DNA of 64,000 nucleotides from Brevundimonas pishanensis (GTDB lineage Bacteria; Pseudomonadota; Alphaproteobacteria; Caulobacterales; Caulobacteraceae), in assembly GCF_022750635.1 (NCBI RefSeq), contig NZ_JAJKBG010000007.1:54484-118483 (forward strand), in the 5' to 3' direction. Positions 19,303-30,128 of this stretch are shown one piece after another (positions within the stretch are counted from its first letter, which is position 1; every line of letters begins with the position of its first letter). The notes under the pieces are model-generated. The model made no database searches, was not told the origin of the DNA, and saw nothing but the letters and a program-made list of their open reading frames with translations. A program made the translations under genes and the position numbers.

Positions 19303-19335
19303 AGAGGCGCTCTGGCAACGGAGCGCCTCTTTTTT
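19303..19335 (+). terminator. Terminator after secG
   Basis: AGAGGCGCTC (19303-19312) pairs with GAGCGCCTCT (19321-19330), 8-base loop, then a T-run. Confidence 0.92.
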
Positions 19336-19373
19336 GTTGTGAACAAGCCGATGGTCTAACTCTTTTCGGCTGA

Positions 19374-21059
<1,686 letters not shown>

Positions 21060-21161
21060 TGCGTGAGCCGTTTCCCGTATCGTAACGTTTTTAAGATGGC
21101 ATACGGGTTGCGGCACTCGCGGTGTTGTGTTTCATATCCACACACTCGCGAGGAGGAGAGG

Positions 21162-21290
21162 ATGGTGGGGGCTGTTCTCTATTTTCTGCATCGCAACGCA
21201 CGGATGGTAATCCTGTCGGTGTGCGGCGCGGGAACAATATTGGTATGCAGCCTGGTGCTGCATATCCTCAGAAACCTGCATAGCGCCTAG
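21162..21290 (+). CDS. Small membrane protein candidate (42 residues)
   Basis: Begins at ATG 21162 directly after a long purine-rich ribosome-binding stretch AGGAGGAGAGG (21151-21161). The chain is a short basic start (FLHRNAR) and a single hydrophobic segment MVILSVCGAGTILVCSLVLHIL. No homologue recognised. The very strong ribosome-binding site and clean one-helix architecture argue for a real small protein; size alone makes it uncertain. Confidence 0.45.
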   Translation: MVGAVLYFLHRNARMVILSVCGAGTILVCSLVLHILRNLHSA

Positions 21291-21626
21291 GCGCTGGGCA
21301 GCTGGAGGGGGGAGTTTCGGTCGTTGTCGCAAGACACCCGATTCACCGAATCCAGTGGCTGGGCCACTCGCTTGGGGGAGTGAGTGGCCCAGCCAGATTT
21401 TTCTCCCGTTCATTTCGATACGCCCGTCCAAGCCGCTGCCGTTCAGGCCGCGGTTTTTTGCCATTTGGCCCTTATTCCTCAGGTGGCTCCACACGTTAGC
21501 GCGCCGGGCGACGCGCATCTCGCCAAGATATTCACACAGACGAGAGTGAGTATTGACGTTACGGAAATTATGGCTACGGTTTTATCTCGAGAACGCCGTC
21601 ATAAGAGCGGCATCACGGGAGGGATT
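21291..21626 (+). other. Intergenic region before the TonB receptor
   Basis: 336 bases without a supported gene. It holds the terminator at 21356-21402 and presumably the promoter of the downstream receptor operon. The receptor's reading frame stays open back to 21384, but this part lacks a signal peptide and is treated as non-coding. I could not identify a definite operator. Confidence 0.5.
21356..21402 (+). terminator. Strong terminator
   Basis: Perfect 14-bp stem TGGCTGGGCCACTC (21356-21369) / GAGTGGCCCAGCCA (21382-21395), 12-base loop, followed by GATTTTTCTC. It isolates the receptor operon from the preceding genes. Confidence 0.85.
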
Positions 21627-23897
21627 ATGAAGAACCACATGATGATGTCGGTGTGTGCGGGTGCCTTGTCGCTTGCAGCAGCCGCGACGCCCGCTCTTGC
21701 GCAACAGAGCGCATCGGCACCCCAGCAAACCGAAGAGGCGACACAAGTCGGCGAAGTTGTCGTTACGGCCACCCGCCGCGCGACCCGTCTGCAGGATGTG
21801 CCACTTTCGATCACGGCCTTCTCCCAGCAGGAGCTGACCAAGAAGGGGATCGTGGGCTACGAGGGGCTGGCCCGCGAAACGCCGGGCGTCGTGCTGAACA
21901 AGCCGACTGCCAACTTCAACAATTTCACTGCACGCGGCATCGCCACCAACGGCTATAACGCCAACCTGCAAAGCTCGGTAGCCATCTATATCGATGAGCT
22001 GCCGATCTCGACCATCGGCAACACGACCGTCATCGACCCGACCTTGTTCGACGTCGAGCGCGTGGAGTTCCTGCGCGGCCCGCAAGGCACGCTGTTCGGT
22101 TCGGGTTCGCTGGCCGGTGCGCTGCGTATCCTGACCAAGGCTCCGGAACTGGACGGCTATAGCGCCGGCGTTTTGGTCGACTACGGCATGACCGGCGCAG
22201 ACAGCTTCCGCCAGCGTTACAACGCCATGGTCAATGTGCCGCTGATCGAGGACGAGCTTGCGCTGCGCGTCGTGGCCTTCCACCGCGACGAAGAGGGTTA
22301 CACCGACAACCTCGGCACCGGCGAGACCAACTCCAACACCCTCATCAACTCGGGTATCCGCGGCTCGATGCTGTGGAAGCCGAGCGAGCGCTTCTCGCTG
22401 CGCGGCACCCTGTCATACGAGGAATCCGAACCCAAGGATTCGAGCCTGGTCGACCCGTCCCTGGGCCGCAACAAGCGCGTATCTGACCGTCCGGACATCT
22501 TCTCGGGCGTGCTGACGACCGGCAACGTCACCGCCGAGTACCAGTTTAACGGGGCCAAGCTGACCAGCTCCTCGACGCTGTCGCAGTTCGACCAGAAATT
22601 CTACCTCGACCTGGCCGGCACCTTCGGTGGCGCGATTGCCTTTGCTCTGGATGCCGATGCTTATCAGCGCACTTTTGTGCAGGAAATGCGTCTGGCCTCG
22701 GATGCCGGTGGCAAGTTCGACTGGGTCGTTGGTGGTTTCTATCTGAAGCGCCGTCTGGACGTGGACTACTTCTACCGCTCCAGCCCCGAGTTCCTTGCTG
22801 CGCGAGGCATCACCGGTCTGCCGGACGAATACTACCAGCGTATGTACACGCACATAGACTCGCACGAGTTGGCTGCGTTCGGCGAGCTGACCTATCGCTT
22901 CAACGACAAGTTCTGGCTGACCGGCGGCATGCGCTATGGCGAGGTGTCGGCACAGGGCTTTACCGAGGCTGGCGGCTATAACAGCAACTATCTGGTCAAT
23001 GCGCTGTATGGCATTTCCGGCCCGCTGACGATCACGCCCATCGAAGAGGCGACCGGCCTGAAGGCCGAAGGCTCCAAGCCGTCGTTCAAGATCAGCGTAA
23101 CGTGGAAGCCGCACACCGACCTGACCACCTATGCGACCGTTTCGACCGGTTTCCGTACCCCGATCGTCAACGCTTACGGCGGACGTCCCAGCCTGGTGAA
23201 TCCGGATGATCTGATCATTCCGGACGGCGCGGAATCGGACGATCTGACCAACTTCGAAATCGGTCTGAAGGGCCGCTTCTTCGATGGTCTGGTGTACGCC
23301 AACCTTGCTGCCTACTATATCGACTGGTCGAACATTCAGGTGCAGGCCAACCGCGTTTCGGACTCGGTGCAGTTCGCCACCAACATTGGCAAGGCCGAGA
23401 GCAAGGGTCTGGAATTCGAAGTCCGCACCTTCCCGCTGGAAGGTCTGTCGCTGGGTCTGACCGGCTCGATCGGCAGCTCCAAGGTGACCGAACTGTCGCC
23501 GGAAGAGGCCGCCATTTCGGGCGCTGTTCTGGGCGCGCAACTGTCGAGCCCGAAATTCCAGGGCGCGTTCAACGTCGACTACCGCTTTGCTCTGCCGAAC
23601 GAGATGGAAGGCAATGTCTCGATGGTGGTCCAGCACGTCGGCTCGTATCCGGGCCTGTTCCCGAACGTTCCGGGCCAGCCGGGCGTGGTTCAGTCGACCT
23701 ATGGCCACACCGACGAGTACCAGAATGTGAACGCCAGCTTTGCCGTGGCGAAGAACGACCTGACGGTCGGCTTCTACGTGGAAAACCTGTTCGATGATCA
23801 CTCCGTGACCTACGTCCACCCCGAGGCCTTCCTCGCCAGCCGCTTCGGCACCATGCGTCCGCGCACCTTCGGCGTCCGCGTCGGCTACGAGTTCTGA
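21627..23897 (+). CDS. TonB-dependent outer-membrane receptor
   Basis: Outer-membrane active transporter. About 756 residues from ATG 21627, which follows GGGAGGG and starts a clear signal peptide (MKNHMMMSVCAGALSLAAAATPALAQ). The TonB box region is VGEVVVTATRR (about 43-53), followed by the plug domain with VERVEFLRGPQGTLFGSGSLAGALRI and a beta-barrel ending in the expected aromatic C-terminus (GVRVGYEF). It is first gene of an operon with a transporter, an esterase and a CoA ligase, so its ligand is probably the ester handled by those enzymes. Confidence 0.93.
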   Translation: MKNHMMMSVCAGALSLAAAATPALAQQSASAPQQTEEATQVGEVVVTATRRATRLQDVPLSITAFSQQELTKKGIVGYEGLARETPGVVLNKPTANFNNFTARGIATNGYNANLQSSVAIYIDELPISTIGNTTVIDPTLFDVERVEFLRGPQGTLFGSGSLAGALRILTKAPELDGYSAGVLVDYGMTGADSFRQRYNAMVNVPLIEDELALRVVAFHRDEEGYTDNLGTGETNSNTLINSGIRGSMLWKPSERFSLRGTLSYEESEPKDSSLVDPSLGRNKRVSDRPDIFSGVLTTGNVTAEYQFNGAKLTSSSTLSQFDQKFYLDLAGTFGGAIAFALDADAYQRTFVQEMRLASDAGGKFDWVVGGFYLKRRLDVDYFYRSSPEFLAARGITGLPDEYYQRMYTHIDSHELAAFGELTYRFNDKFWLTGGMRYGEVSAQGFTEAGGYNSNYLVNALYGISGPLTITPIEEATGLKAEGSKPSFKISVTWKPHTDLTTYATVSTGFRTPIVNAYGGRPSLVNPDDLIIPDGAESDDLTNFEIGLKGRFFDGLVYANLAAYYIDWSNIQVQANRVSDSVQFATNIGKAESKGLEFEVRTFPLEGLSLGLTGSIGSSKVTELSPEEAAISGAVLGAQLSSPKFQGAFNVDYRFALPNEMEGNVSMVVQHVGSYPGLFPNVPGQPGVVQSTYGHTDEYQNVNASFAVAKNDLTVGFYVENLFDDHSVTYVHPEAFLASRFGTMRPRTFGVRVGYEF

Positions 23898-23899
23898 TC

Positions 23900-25216
23900 A
23901 TGGGCTACGTCGCAACGCCACCGCTGGCAGGGGCTGAGCCTGCACCGCGTAAAGGGGCCTACTTGGTTCTGGGCATCCTTTGCTTTGTCTATGTCTTGAA
24001 CTTTCTAGACCGGCAGCTTCTGTCGATCCTTGCAAAGCCCATTCAGGACGAACTGGGCGTTACCGATGGTCAGCTGGGTTTGATCAGCGGTCTGTATTTC
24101 GCCCTGTTCTATTGCACCATCTCCATTCCGGTCGGCTGGCTCGCCGACCGGACCAACCGGGTCAAGGTTCTAGCCTTTGCCTGTGGTCTGTGGAGTTTGG
24201 CGACGGTGGCGTGCGGCGTGGCATCCAGCTATCCGCAACTTGTATTGGCCCGCATGACAGTGGGCGTGGGCGAGGCCGGCGGGGTTCCGCCGTCCTACGC
24301 CATCATTACCGACTATTTCCCGCCGTCGATGCGTGGTCGCGCGCTGGCGCTATTCAACCTTGGTCCGCCCATCGGGCAGGCGCTGGGCGTGGCGTTTGGT
24401 GCCTCTATTGCGGCGGCCTATGACTGGCGTCTGGCGTTCATCTTCCTTGGTGTGGTCGGCATTGTGGCCGCCATTGCGGTATTCCTCATCGTCAAGGAGC
24501 CGGAGCGCGGCGGACTTGATCCCAAGCCGGTCTCGGCAGAGGCCGAGGCGCAGGATGTCGAGGACGGCAAGTTCTGGGCGACCTGCAAGATGTTCGTCAC
24601 CAAGCCGAACCTGATGCTGGCCTCGTTCGGTAGCGGCGCAAACCAGTTCATCACCTATGGCACGCTGAACTTCGCCACCCTGTTCCTGATGCGCGAAAAG
24701 GGCATGACGCTGGAGCAGGTGGCGGTGTTCTACGCCATCGTTGTCGGTATCTCGATCTGCGCGGGCATGTATCTGTCGGGCCGTCTGCTGGACAAGCTGA
24801 AGGCGACGTCCAAGGCTGCCTATGGCTATCTGCCGGGCATTGCCCTGCTGCTGGCCATCCCGTGCTTCATCGGCTTTGTCTGGGCCGAGACGTGGCAGGT
24901 TTCGCTGTCCTTCCTCGCCCTGCCTCTGTGCCTCAACTACTTCTATCTGACGCCTTCGGTGGCGTTGGTTCAGGAAGAGGTCAAGCCGCGCCAGCGTGTG
25001 CTGTCGGGCGCTATCCTGCTGCTGATCATGAACCTGATCGGTCTAGGATTTGGTCCGACCTATCTGGGCCTGGCCAGCGACTTTTTCGCACGCAGCAACC
25101 CCGAGACCTCGCTGCAAATGGCCTTCTATACGCTGACGCCGTTCTACGTGCTGTCGTCGGCCATCTTCCTGATCCTCGCCCGCCGTCTGAGCCGTGAACA
25201 GAAGGAGCGTGCATGA
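23900..25216 (+). CDS. MFS transporter
   Basis: Inner-membrane secondary transporter, 438 residues, 12 predicted helices. The first helix reads LGILCFVYVLNFLDRQLLSIL, the pattern of the anion:cation symporter/spinster-like group common next to TonB receptors; the loop-2 motif appears as GWLADRTNRVKVLA (G...D....). Central hydrophilic loop about 190-225. Starts 2 bases after the receptor stop and ends overlapping the esterase start (ATGA), so the four genes form one operon. Probably imports the organic acid released by the esterase or the intact ester. Confidence 0.9.
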   Translation: MGYVATPPLAGAEPAPRKGAYLVLGILCFVYVLNFLDRQLLSILAKPIQDELGVTDGQLGLISGLYFALFYCTISIPVGWLADRTNRVKVLAFACGLWSLATVACGVASSYPQLVLARMTVGVGEAGGVPPSYAIITDYFPPSMRGRALALFNLGPPIGQALGVAFGASIAAAYDWRLAFIFLGVVGIVAAIAVFLIVKEPERGGLDPKPVSAEAEAQDVEDGKFWATCKMFVTKPNLMLASFGSGANQFITYGTLNFATLFLMREKGMTLEQVAVFYAIVVGISICAGMYLSGRLLDKLKATSKAAYGYLPGIALLLAIPCFIGFVWAETWQVSLSFLALPLCLNYFYLTPSVALVQEEVKPRQRVLSGAILLLIMNLIGLGFGPTYLGLASDFFARSNPETSLQMAFYTLTPFYVLSSAIFLILARRLSREQKERA

Positions 25217-26850
25217 TGGACCATCGCAAGATGTCTAACCGCGTGCTTCTGGCTCTCATGGGCAGCGCAATCCTTGCGACTTCCGCGCATGGGGGCGTCG
25301 TGGTGCGGGCTCCGGCTGGTGCAGTCGAGGGGCAGGTCAGCGAGGGCGTCGTTTCGTTCAAGGGACTGCCCTATGCGCAACCGCCTGTGGGTGATGGGCG
25401 CTGGCGTGCGCCTCAGCCCATCGCGCCGTGGGACGGAGTGCGTGACGCCAGCCAGTTCGGCGCGGCGTGTATCCAGCCCATCTCCCGTCCGGGCAGCATC
25501 TATGCCTCGCCGCTGGAAAAGATCGACGAGGACTGCCTGTTCCTGAACATCTGGGCACCGGAAAAGGCTGAAAAGGCCCCGGTGATTGTCTGGATCCACG
25601 GCGGCAGTCTGGTAACCGGCGCAGGCCATGAGGCCATGTATGACGGCAACACGCTGGCGAGCCGGGATGCGGTGGTCGTGACGATCAACTATCGCCTCGG
25701 TGTGCTGGGTTATATGGCCCATCCGGAACTGAGCGCCGAGAACCCGCAGAACATATCTGGCAACTATGGCCTGCTGGATCAGGTACGGGCGCTGGAATGG
25801 GTGCGTGACAATATCGCGGCCTTCGGCGGCGATCCGGAAAACGTGACCATTGCCGGTGAATCCGCCGGTGCGCTCAGCGTCATGTATCTGATGGCGACCC
25901 CGAAGGCGCGGGGCCTGTTCCACAAGGCCATTCTGCAAAGCGCCTATATGATTTCGACCCCCGAACTCCGCGGCAGCACCCACGGCGAGCTGCCCGCAGA
26001 AGAGGGCGGGCGTCTGCTTGGCGAGAAACTGGGGCGCGATCTCGCAGGTCTGCGGGCAATGGATGCCAATGAGCTGACGCTCGCGGCCATTGCCAATGCC
26101 TTCGGACCATGGGGCGCGGTCGATGGTGAAATCCTGACGCGGCAACTGGTCGATACGTTTGATCGCGGCGAACAGGCCCAGGTGCCGGTTCTCGCGGGCT
26201 ATAACGAAGGCGAAATCCGCACCTTGCGCTTCCTAGCACCCCTGCCGCCCAAAAGCGCCGACGACTACGAGAAGGCCATTCGTGCGCGATATGGTGATCT
26301 GGCAGACGAGTTCCTTCGCCTGAATCCGTCAGCGGACATGGCCGAAAGCGTCCAGACCTCCGTGCGGGATATGCTTTACGGCTGGACGGCACACCGGCTG
26401 GTGAAAAAGCAGACCGCTACCGGCCAGCAGGGCTTCCTCTATTATTTCGATCACGCCTATCCATCGGCGACCGCTGCGGGGCTGGAAGCCTTCCATGCGG
26501 CGGAAATCCCCTATGTGTTTGGCACCTTTGACCGAACGCCGGTGATGTGGCCGCGCCCCAAGGTGACGGTTGCAGAAGGCCGGATCAGCGAGGCTCTGGG
26601 CGACTACTGGCTCAGCTTTGCCCGCTCGGGGGAGCCTGCGTCCAACAACGGTCCGCAGTGGCCCGCCTATGGCACCGACAAAAGCTATCTGCTGATCGGT
26701 GACGAGTTGAGCGTCGGGAGGGATCAAGCCCCCGGCATGTACGAGTTGAATGAGGAGGTGGTCTGCCGCCGTATCCAGCAGGGGGGAATTCCCTGGAACT
26801 GGAACGTCGGGCTTTGGGCACCGGAGGGAGTAAACGGTTCATGCAAATGA
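25213..26850 (+). CDS. Secreted type-B carboxylesterase
   Basis: Alpha/beta hydrolase of the carboxylesterase/lipase family, 545 residues. An N-terminal hydrophobic stretch (VLLALMGSAILATSAHG) suggests export. Family blocks: FKGLPYAQPPVGDGRWRAPQP, EDCLFLNIWAPE, oxyanion loop WIHGGSLVTGAG, nucleophile Ser217 in GESAGALSVMYL, and the catalytic His in AFHAAEIPYVFGTF. Overlaps the MFS gene by 4 bases and the CoA ligase by 10. It likely hydrolyses the substrate bound by the upstream receptor in the periplasm. Confidence 0.92.
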   Translation: MMDHRKMSNRVLLALMGSAILATSAHGGVVVRAPAGAVEGQVSEGVVSFKGLPYAQPPVGDGRWRAPQPIAPWDGVRDASQFGAACIQPISRPGSIYASPLEKIDEDCLFLNIWAPEKAEKAPVIVWIHGGSLVTGAGHEAMYDGNTLASRDAVVVTINYRLGVLGYMAHPELSAENPQNISGNYGLLDQVRALEWVRDNIAAFGGDPENVTIAGESAGALSVMYLMATPKARGLFHKAILQSAYMISTPELRGSTHGELPAEEGGRLLGEKLGRDLAGLRAMDANELTLAAIANAFGPWGAVDGEILTRQLVDTFDRGEQAQVPVLAGYNEGEIRTLRFLAPLPPKSADDYEKAIRARYGDLADEFLRLNPSADMAESVQTSVRDMLYGWTAHRLVKKQTATGQQGFLYYFDHAYPSATAAGLEAFHAAEIPYVFGTFDRTPVMWPRPKVTVAEGRISEALGDYWLSFARSGEPASNNGPQWPAYGTDKSYLLIGDELSVGRDQAPGMYELNEEVVCRRIQQGGIPWNWNVGLWAPEGVNGSCK

Positions 26851-28433
26851 TTGACGGGGATGTGCAGTCCTTTCCCCTGACGCTGAACCAGTTTCTGGAT
26901 CATGCCGCCAAATGGTGCCCGAAGTCCGAGGTGGTGACCGCCCTTGACGACGGCTCGATTACGCGCGTGACCTATAGTGACCTGCGTACGCGTAGTTTGA
27001 GAGTATCTGCCTTGCTGAAATCCTTCGGGGTCGAGCAGGGTACCCGTGTCGCGACACTGGCGTGGAACACGCAAGGCCACGTCGAGGCGTGGTTCGCGAT
27101 CATGGGCATGGGGGGCATCTGCCATACGCTGAACCCGCGTCTGACGGCGGAACAGCTGTCGCAGATGTTGCATCAGTCCGAGGCACGCATCGTCTTCGTC
27201 AGTCCCGATCTTGTGCCATTGGCGCGCAAGATTTCGGCCCTGTCGCCGCAGCTTGTCGATGTACTGGTGCTGGATGTGGTCGGGTTCGAAGGGGAAACGG
27301 GCTCGACCACCATCCAGGCTCTAGAGCCTTTGCTGGCGGGGCAGGGGGCCGACGTTATGTGGGGGCAGTTCCCGGAGACGGCACCTTGTGGCCTGTGCTT
27401 CACCTCCGGCACGACCGGAGCGCCTAAAGGCGTCACCTATACCCACCGCTCCAGCTATCTGCACACGCTCAGAATTCTACAGGCAGAGGTCATGGCCATT
27501 ACTGGACGTGACAGGGTTCTTGCGGCGGTGCCCATGTTCCATGCCAATGCGTGGGGCCTCCCGTTTGCGACGGCGGCGGTCGGCGCGGGGCTGATCCTTC
27601 CCGGACGCAATCTGGACGGCGCAAGTCTGGCCAAGCTGATTGCCGCTGAAGGTGTGACCATCGGCGTTGGTGTTCCGACAGTCTGGCTGGGGTTGCTAGA
27701 ATATGTCGAAGCCAGCGGCATCGAACTTCCGTCGCTGGAGCGGATCATCATGGGCGGGGCTTCGCTGGCTCCCGCCTTGATGGAGCGGATCGAGAGCCGA
27801 CTAGGTGTCACGATCCAGACCAGTTGGGGCATGACCGAGTTGTCGCCGTCCGGCACGGTGGCTCCTCCCTATATCGCGGACCGTTCCGCAGCCTTGTCCG
27901 GTCGTCCGGCGGTTGGTGTCGATCTGTTGCTGACTGACGAGAACGACGTGCCACTGGCCCAACAACGCGGGGCCGAAGGACATTTGAAGGTCAGGGGTGC
28001 CGCTGTGGTCGAACGCTATTTCGGTCAGTCCGACAAGGCGACCAACGATGCAGGCTGGTTCGCGACCGGCGATCTGGCGCGCATTGACGATGATGGCAAT
28101 CTCACCATCACCGGACGGGCCAAAGACTTGATCAAGTCCGGTGGCGAATGGATCAATCCTGCCGAAATCGAGGCCATCGTCGGGGCGCTTCCGGGCGTAT
28201 CGCTTGCGGCGGTTATCGGACGATCCGACCCCAAATGGGGCGAGCGTCCCATCCTGCTGGTCGAAACTGCGGTGGATGCGGTGTCTGACGATGACGAGCT
28301 TTTGGCGGCGCTGCGCGGCCATGTCGCGTCGTGGTGGATACCGGATGCCGTTGTACGCCTAGAAAAAATGCCACTAGCGGCAACCGGCAAGATAGATAAG
28401 CTTCGACTGAGAGCAGAGTTCGGTAAGGCGTGA
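26841..28433 (+). CDS. Acyl-CoA synthetase (AMP-dependent, medium/long chain type)
   Basis: Activates a carboxylic acid to its CoA thioester through an acyl-adenylate. 530 residues from ATG 26841; an ATG at 26847 is equally possible. The P-loop-like A3 motif CFTSGTTGAPKGVTYTHRS, the motif SWGMTELSP, the hinge GWFATGDLARIDDDGNLTITGR and the catalytic Lys at the end (PLAATGKIDKLRLR) are all present. Resembles the FadD/AlkK group that acts on medium-chain or cyclic acids. Overlaps the esterase stop. Confidence 0.92.
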   Translation: MQMIDGDVQSFPLTLNQFLDHAAKWCPKSEVVTALDDGSITRVTYSDLRTRSLRVSALLKSFGVEQGTRVATLAWNTQGHVEAWFAIMGMGGICHTLNPRLTAEQLSQMLHQSEARIVFVSPDLVPLARKISALSPQLVDVLVLDVVGFEGETGSTTIQALEPLLAGQGADVMWGQFPETAPCGLCFTSGTTGAPKGVTYTHRSSYLHTLRILQAEVMAITGRDRVLAAVPMFHANAWGLPFATAAVGAGLILPGRNLDGASLAKLIAAEGVTIGVGVPTVWLGLLEYVEASGIELPSLERIIMGGASLAPALMERIESRLGVTIQTSWGMTELSPSGTVAPPYIADRSAALSGRPAVGVDLLLTDENDVPLAQQRGAEGHLKVRGAAVVERYFGQSDKATNDAGWFATGDLARIDDDGNLTITGRAKDLIKSGGEWINPAEIEAIVGALPGVSLAAVIGRSDPKWGERPILLVETAVDAVSDDDELLAALRGHVASWWIPDAVVRLEKMPLAATGKIDKLRLRAEFGKA

Positions 28434-28471
28434 TCTCGCGCCAGTAGATCAGCAACCCCCAAGAGTGACCT

Positions 28472-29158
28472 TTGACCACGACGACCAAGACAAGACGAAA
28501 ACCGACCAAAGCCGAACAGCGCGCCGAGATGACCGAACAGATCCTCGACGCGGCAGAGGAGCTGTTTTCGCGTCATGGCCTCTACGGTGTCACGCTCAAG
28601 GACGTCGCGGGCAAGGTCGGGGTGCACCACACGCTGCTGAACTACTATTTCGAGGACAAGAAGCGCCTGTTTGACGCGGTTTTCGCCCGTCGCGCCACCG
28701 TCACAGCCGAGCGCCGTATGACGGCCCTGGCGAACTATGAAGCGGAGGCCGCAGGCAAGCCGACTGTCGAGGGGGCTCTGCGCGCCTTCCTTGATACCGA
28801 CCTTGATCTGTACATCGAGGGCGGGGAGGGCTGGCGCAACTATGCCGCTCTCGGTGCGCAGGTGGCCAACACGCCCGAATGGGGGGCCGAGATGATGGAC
28901 CAGCATTTTGATCCGGTGGTTCTGCGCCTGATCAATCTGCTGAAACAGGCTCTGCCGGACTGTGCGGAAGAAGACATCTTCTGGGGCTACCACTTCGTCA
29001 CGGGCGCGCTGATGCTGACGCTGGCGCGGACGGGGCGTATCGACAAGCTTTCGGGGGGCAAGTGCCGCTCGGACGATTTCATCGCCGTCAAAGAGCGGAT
29101 GGCCAGTTTCATGGCCGCAGGCTTCCTCGATATCTGCGCGAGACGCGCCAAGACCTAA
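28472..29158 (+). CDS. TetR-family transcriptional regulator
   Basis: Likely local repressor, 228 residues. The HTH lies at about 25-65: ILDAAEELFSRHGLYGVTLKDVAGKVGVHHTLLNYYFEDKKRLFDAVF split by the usual turn. The remainder is an effector domain without a specific signature. The start is taken as TTG at 28472 preceded by AAGAG; ATG at 28529 would remove the basic arm KTRRKPTKAEQRAEM. Located between the CoA-ligase operon and the SDR-thiolase pair, so it could control either through an acyl-CoA ligand. Confidence 0.85.
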   Translation: MTTTTKTRRKPTKAEQRAEMTEQILDAAEELFSRHGLYGVTLKDVAGKVGVHHTLLNYYFEDKKRLFDAVFARRATVTAERRMTALANYEAEAAGKPTVEGALRAFLDTDLDLYIEGGEGWRNYAALGAQVANTPEWGAEMMDQHFDPVVLRLINLLKQALPDCAEEDIFWGYHFVTGALMLTLARTGRIDKLSGGKCRSDDFIAVKERMASFMAAGFLDICARRAKT

Positions 29159-29237
29159 TCCGTGGGGACTAGGAGGCCGACGTACCAGCGTTCTCCATCT
29201 TCACTCACACAATAATGAATATCTAAAGGGGCGGGAC

Positions 29238-30125
29238 ATGTTGCTTCAGGGACGTATTGCCATTGTAACCGGCGCAGGCGGCGGATTGGGTCGTTGCCAT
29301 GCGCTTTATCTGGCTAGTCAGGGGGCAAAGGTCGTTGTGAACGACCTGACGCTGGCCGCCGCGCAGGCGGTTGCGGACGAAATCGTTGCGGCTGGCGGCG
29401 AGGCGATGGCCGCTGCGGGCTCGGTTTCGGACGTGGATCAGGTTCAGGCCATGGTCGACGCAACGATGCAGCAGTGGGGGCGCATCGACATTCTGGTGAA
29501 CAATGCGGGCATCCTGCGCGACAAGAGCTTCGCCAAGATGACCATGGACGATTTCCGTCTGGTGGTGGACGTGCACCTGATGGGCGCAGCGATCTGCTGC
29601 AAGGCAGTATGGGAGATCATGCGGACGCAGAACTATGGCCGCATCGTCATGACGACGTCATCCTCGGGTCTGTACGGCAATTTCGGTCAGGCCAACTACG
29701 GGGCGGCCAAGATGGCGCTGGCCGGCTTGATGCAGACGCTAGCCATCGAAGGCGAGAAATACGGCATTCGCGTCAACAGCCTCGCACCGACTGCGGCCAC
29801 CCAGATGACCAGCGGCGTGCTGTCGGATGACTCGCTCAAGGCTTTGAATCCGGCCTTGGTGAGCCCGGGTCTGCTGGCGCTTGTGCAAGACGATGCGCCC
29901 ACGCGCGCTATCCTGTGCGCCGGTGCAGGTAACTTTGCCACTGCGCACATCACCCTGACCGAGGGGGTCTATCTGGGCGATGATGAACAAGCTGGACAAA
30001 AGCTCATTGCCAACTGGGACAAGGCATCGGATCGTAGCCGCGAGCGCGTGCCGGAGTTTGGATTCCAGCAGGCGGCTCAAGAACTGGCTGCGGCGGGTGC
30101 CGCCGGCCCTGTCACGGTGCGATAA
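29238..30125 (+). CDS. Short-chain dehydrogenase, 17-beta-HSD4 / MFE-2-like
   Basis: NAD(P)-dependent 3-hydroxyacyl-CoA or steroid-type dehydrogenase, 295 residues. Cofactor motif VTGAGGGLGRCHA (about 11-23), NNAG (about 89-92), catalytic Ser in TTSSSGLYG and Tyr-Lys in NYGAAKMAL. The longer C-terminus and the sequence following the active site resemble the dehydrogenase part of peroxisomal multifunctional enzyme 2 rather than FabG. Lies 3 bases ahead of the thiolase, consistent with successive beta-oxidation steps. Confidence 0.88.
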   Translation: MLLQGRIAIVTGAGGGLGRCHALYLASQGAKVVVNDLTLAAAQAVADEIVAAGGEAMAAAGSVSDVDQVQAMVDATMQQWGRIDILVNNAGILRDKSFAKMTMDDFRLVVDVHLMGAAICCKAVWEIMRTQNYGRIVMTTSSSGLYGNFGQANYGAAKMALAGLMQTLAIEGEKYGIRVNSLAPTAATQMTSGVLSDDSLKALNPALVSPGLLALVQDDAPTRAILCAGAGNFATAHITLTEGVYLGDDEQAGQKLIANWDKASDRSRERVPEFGFQQAAQELAAAGAAGPVTVR

Positions 30126-30128
30126 ATC

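Noticed and set aside
22413..23819. 468-codon minus-strand frame over the TonB receptor gene
   Set aside because: Shadow frame; the plus-strand receptor explains the coding signal fully.
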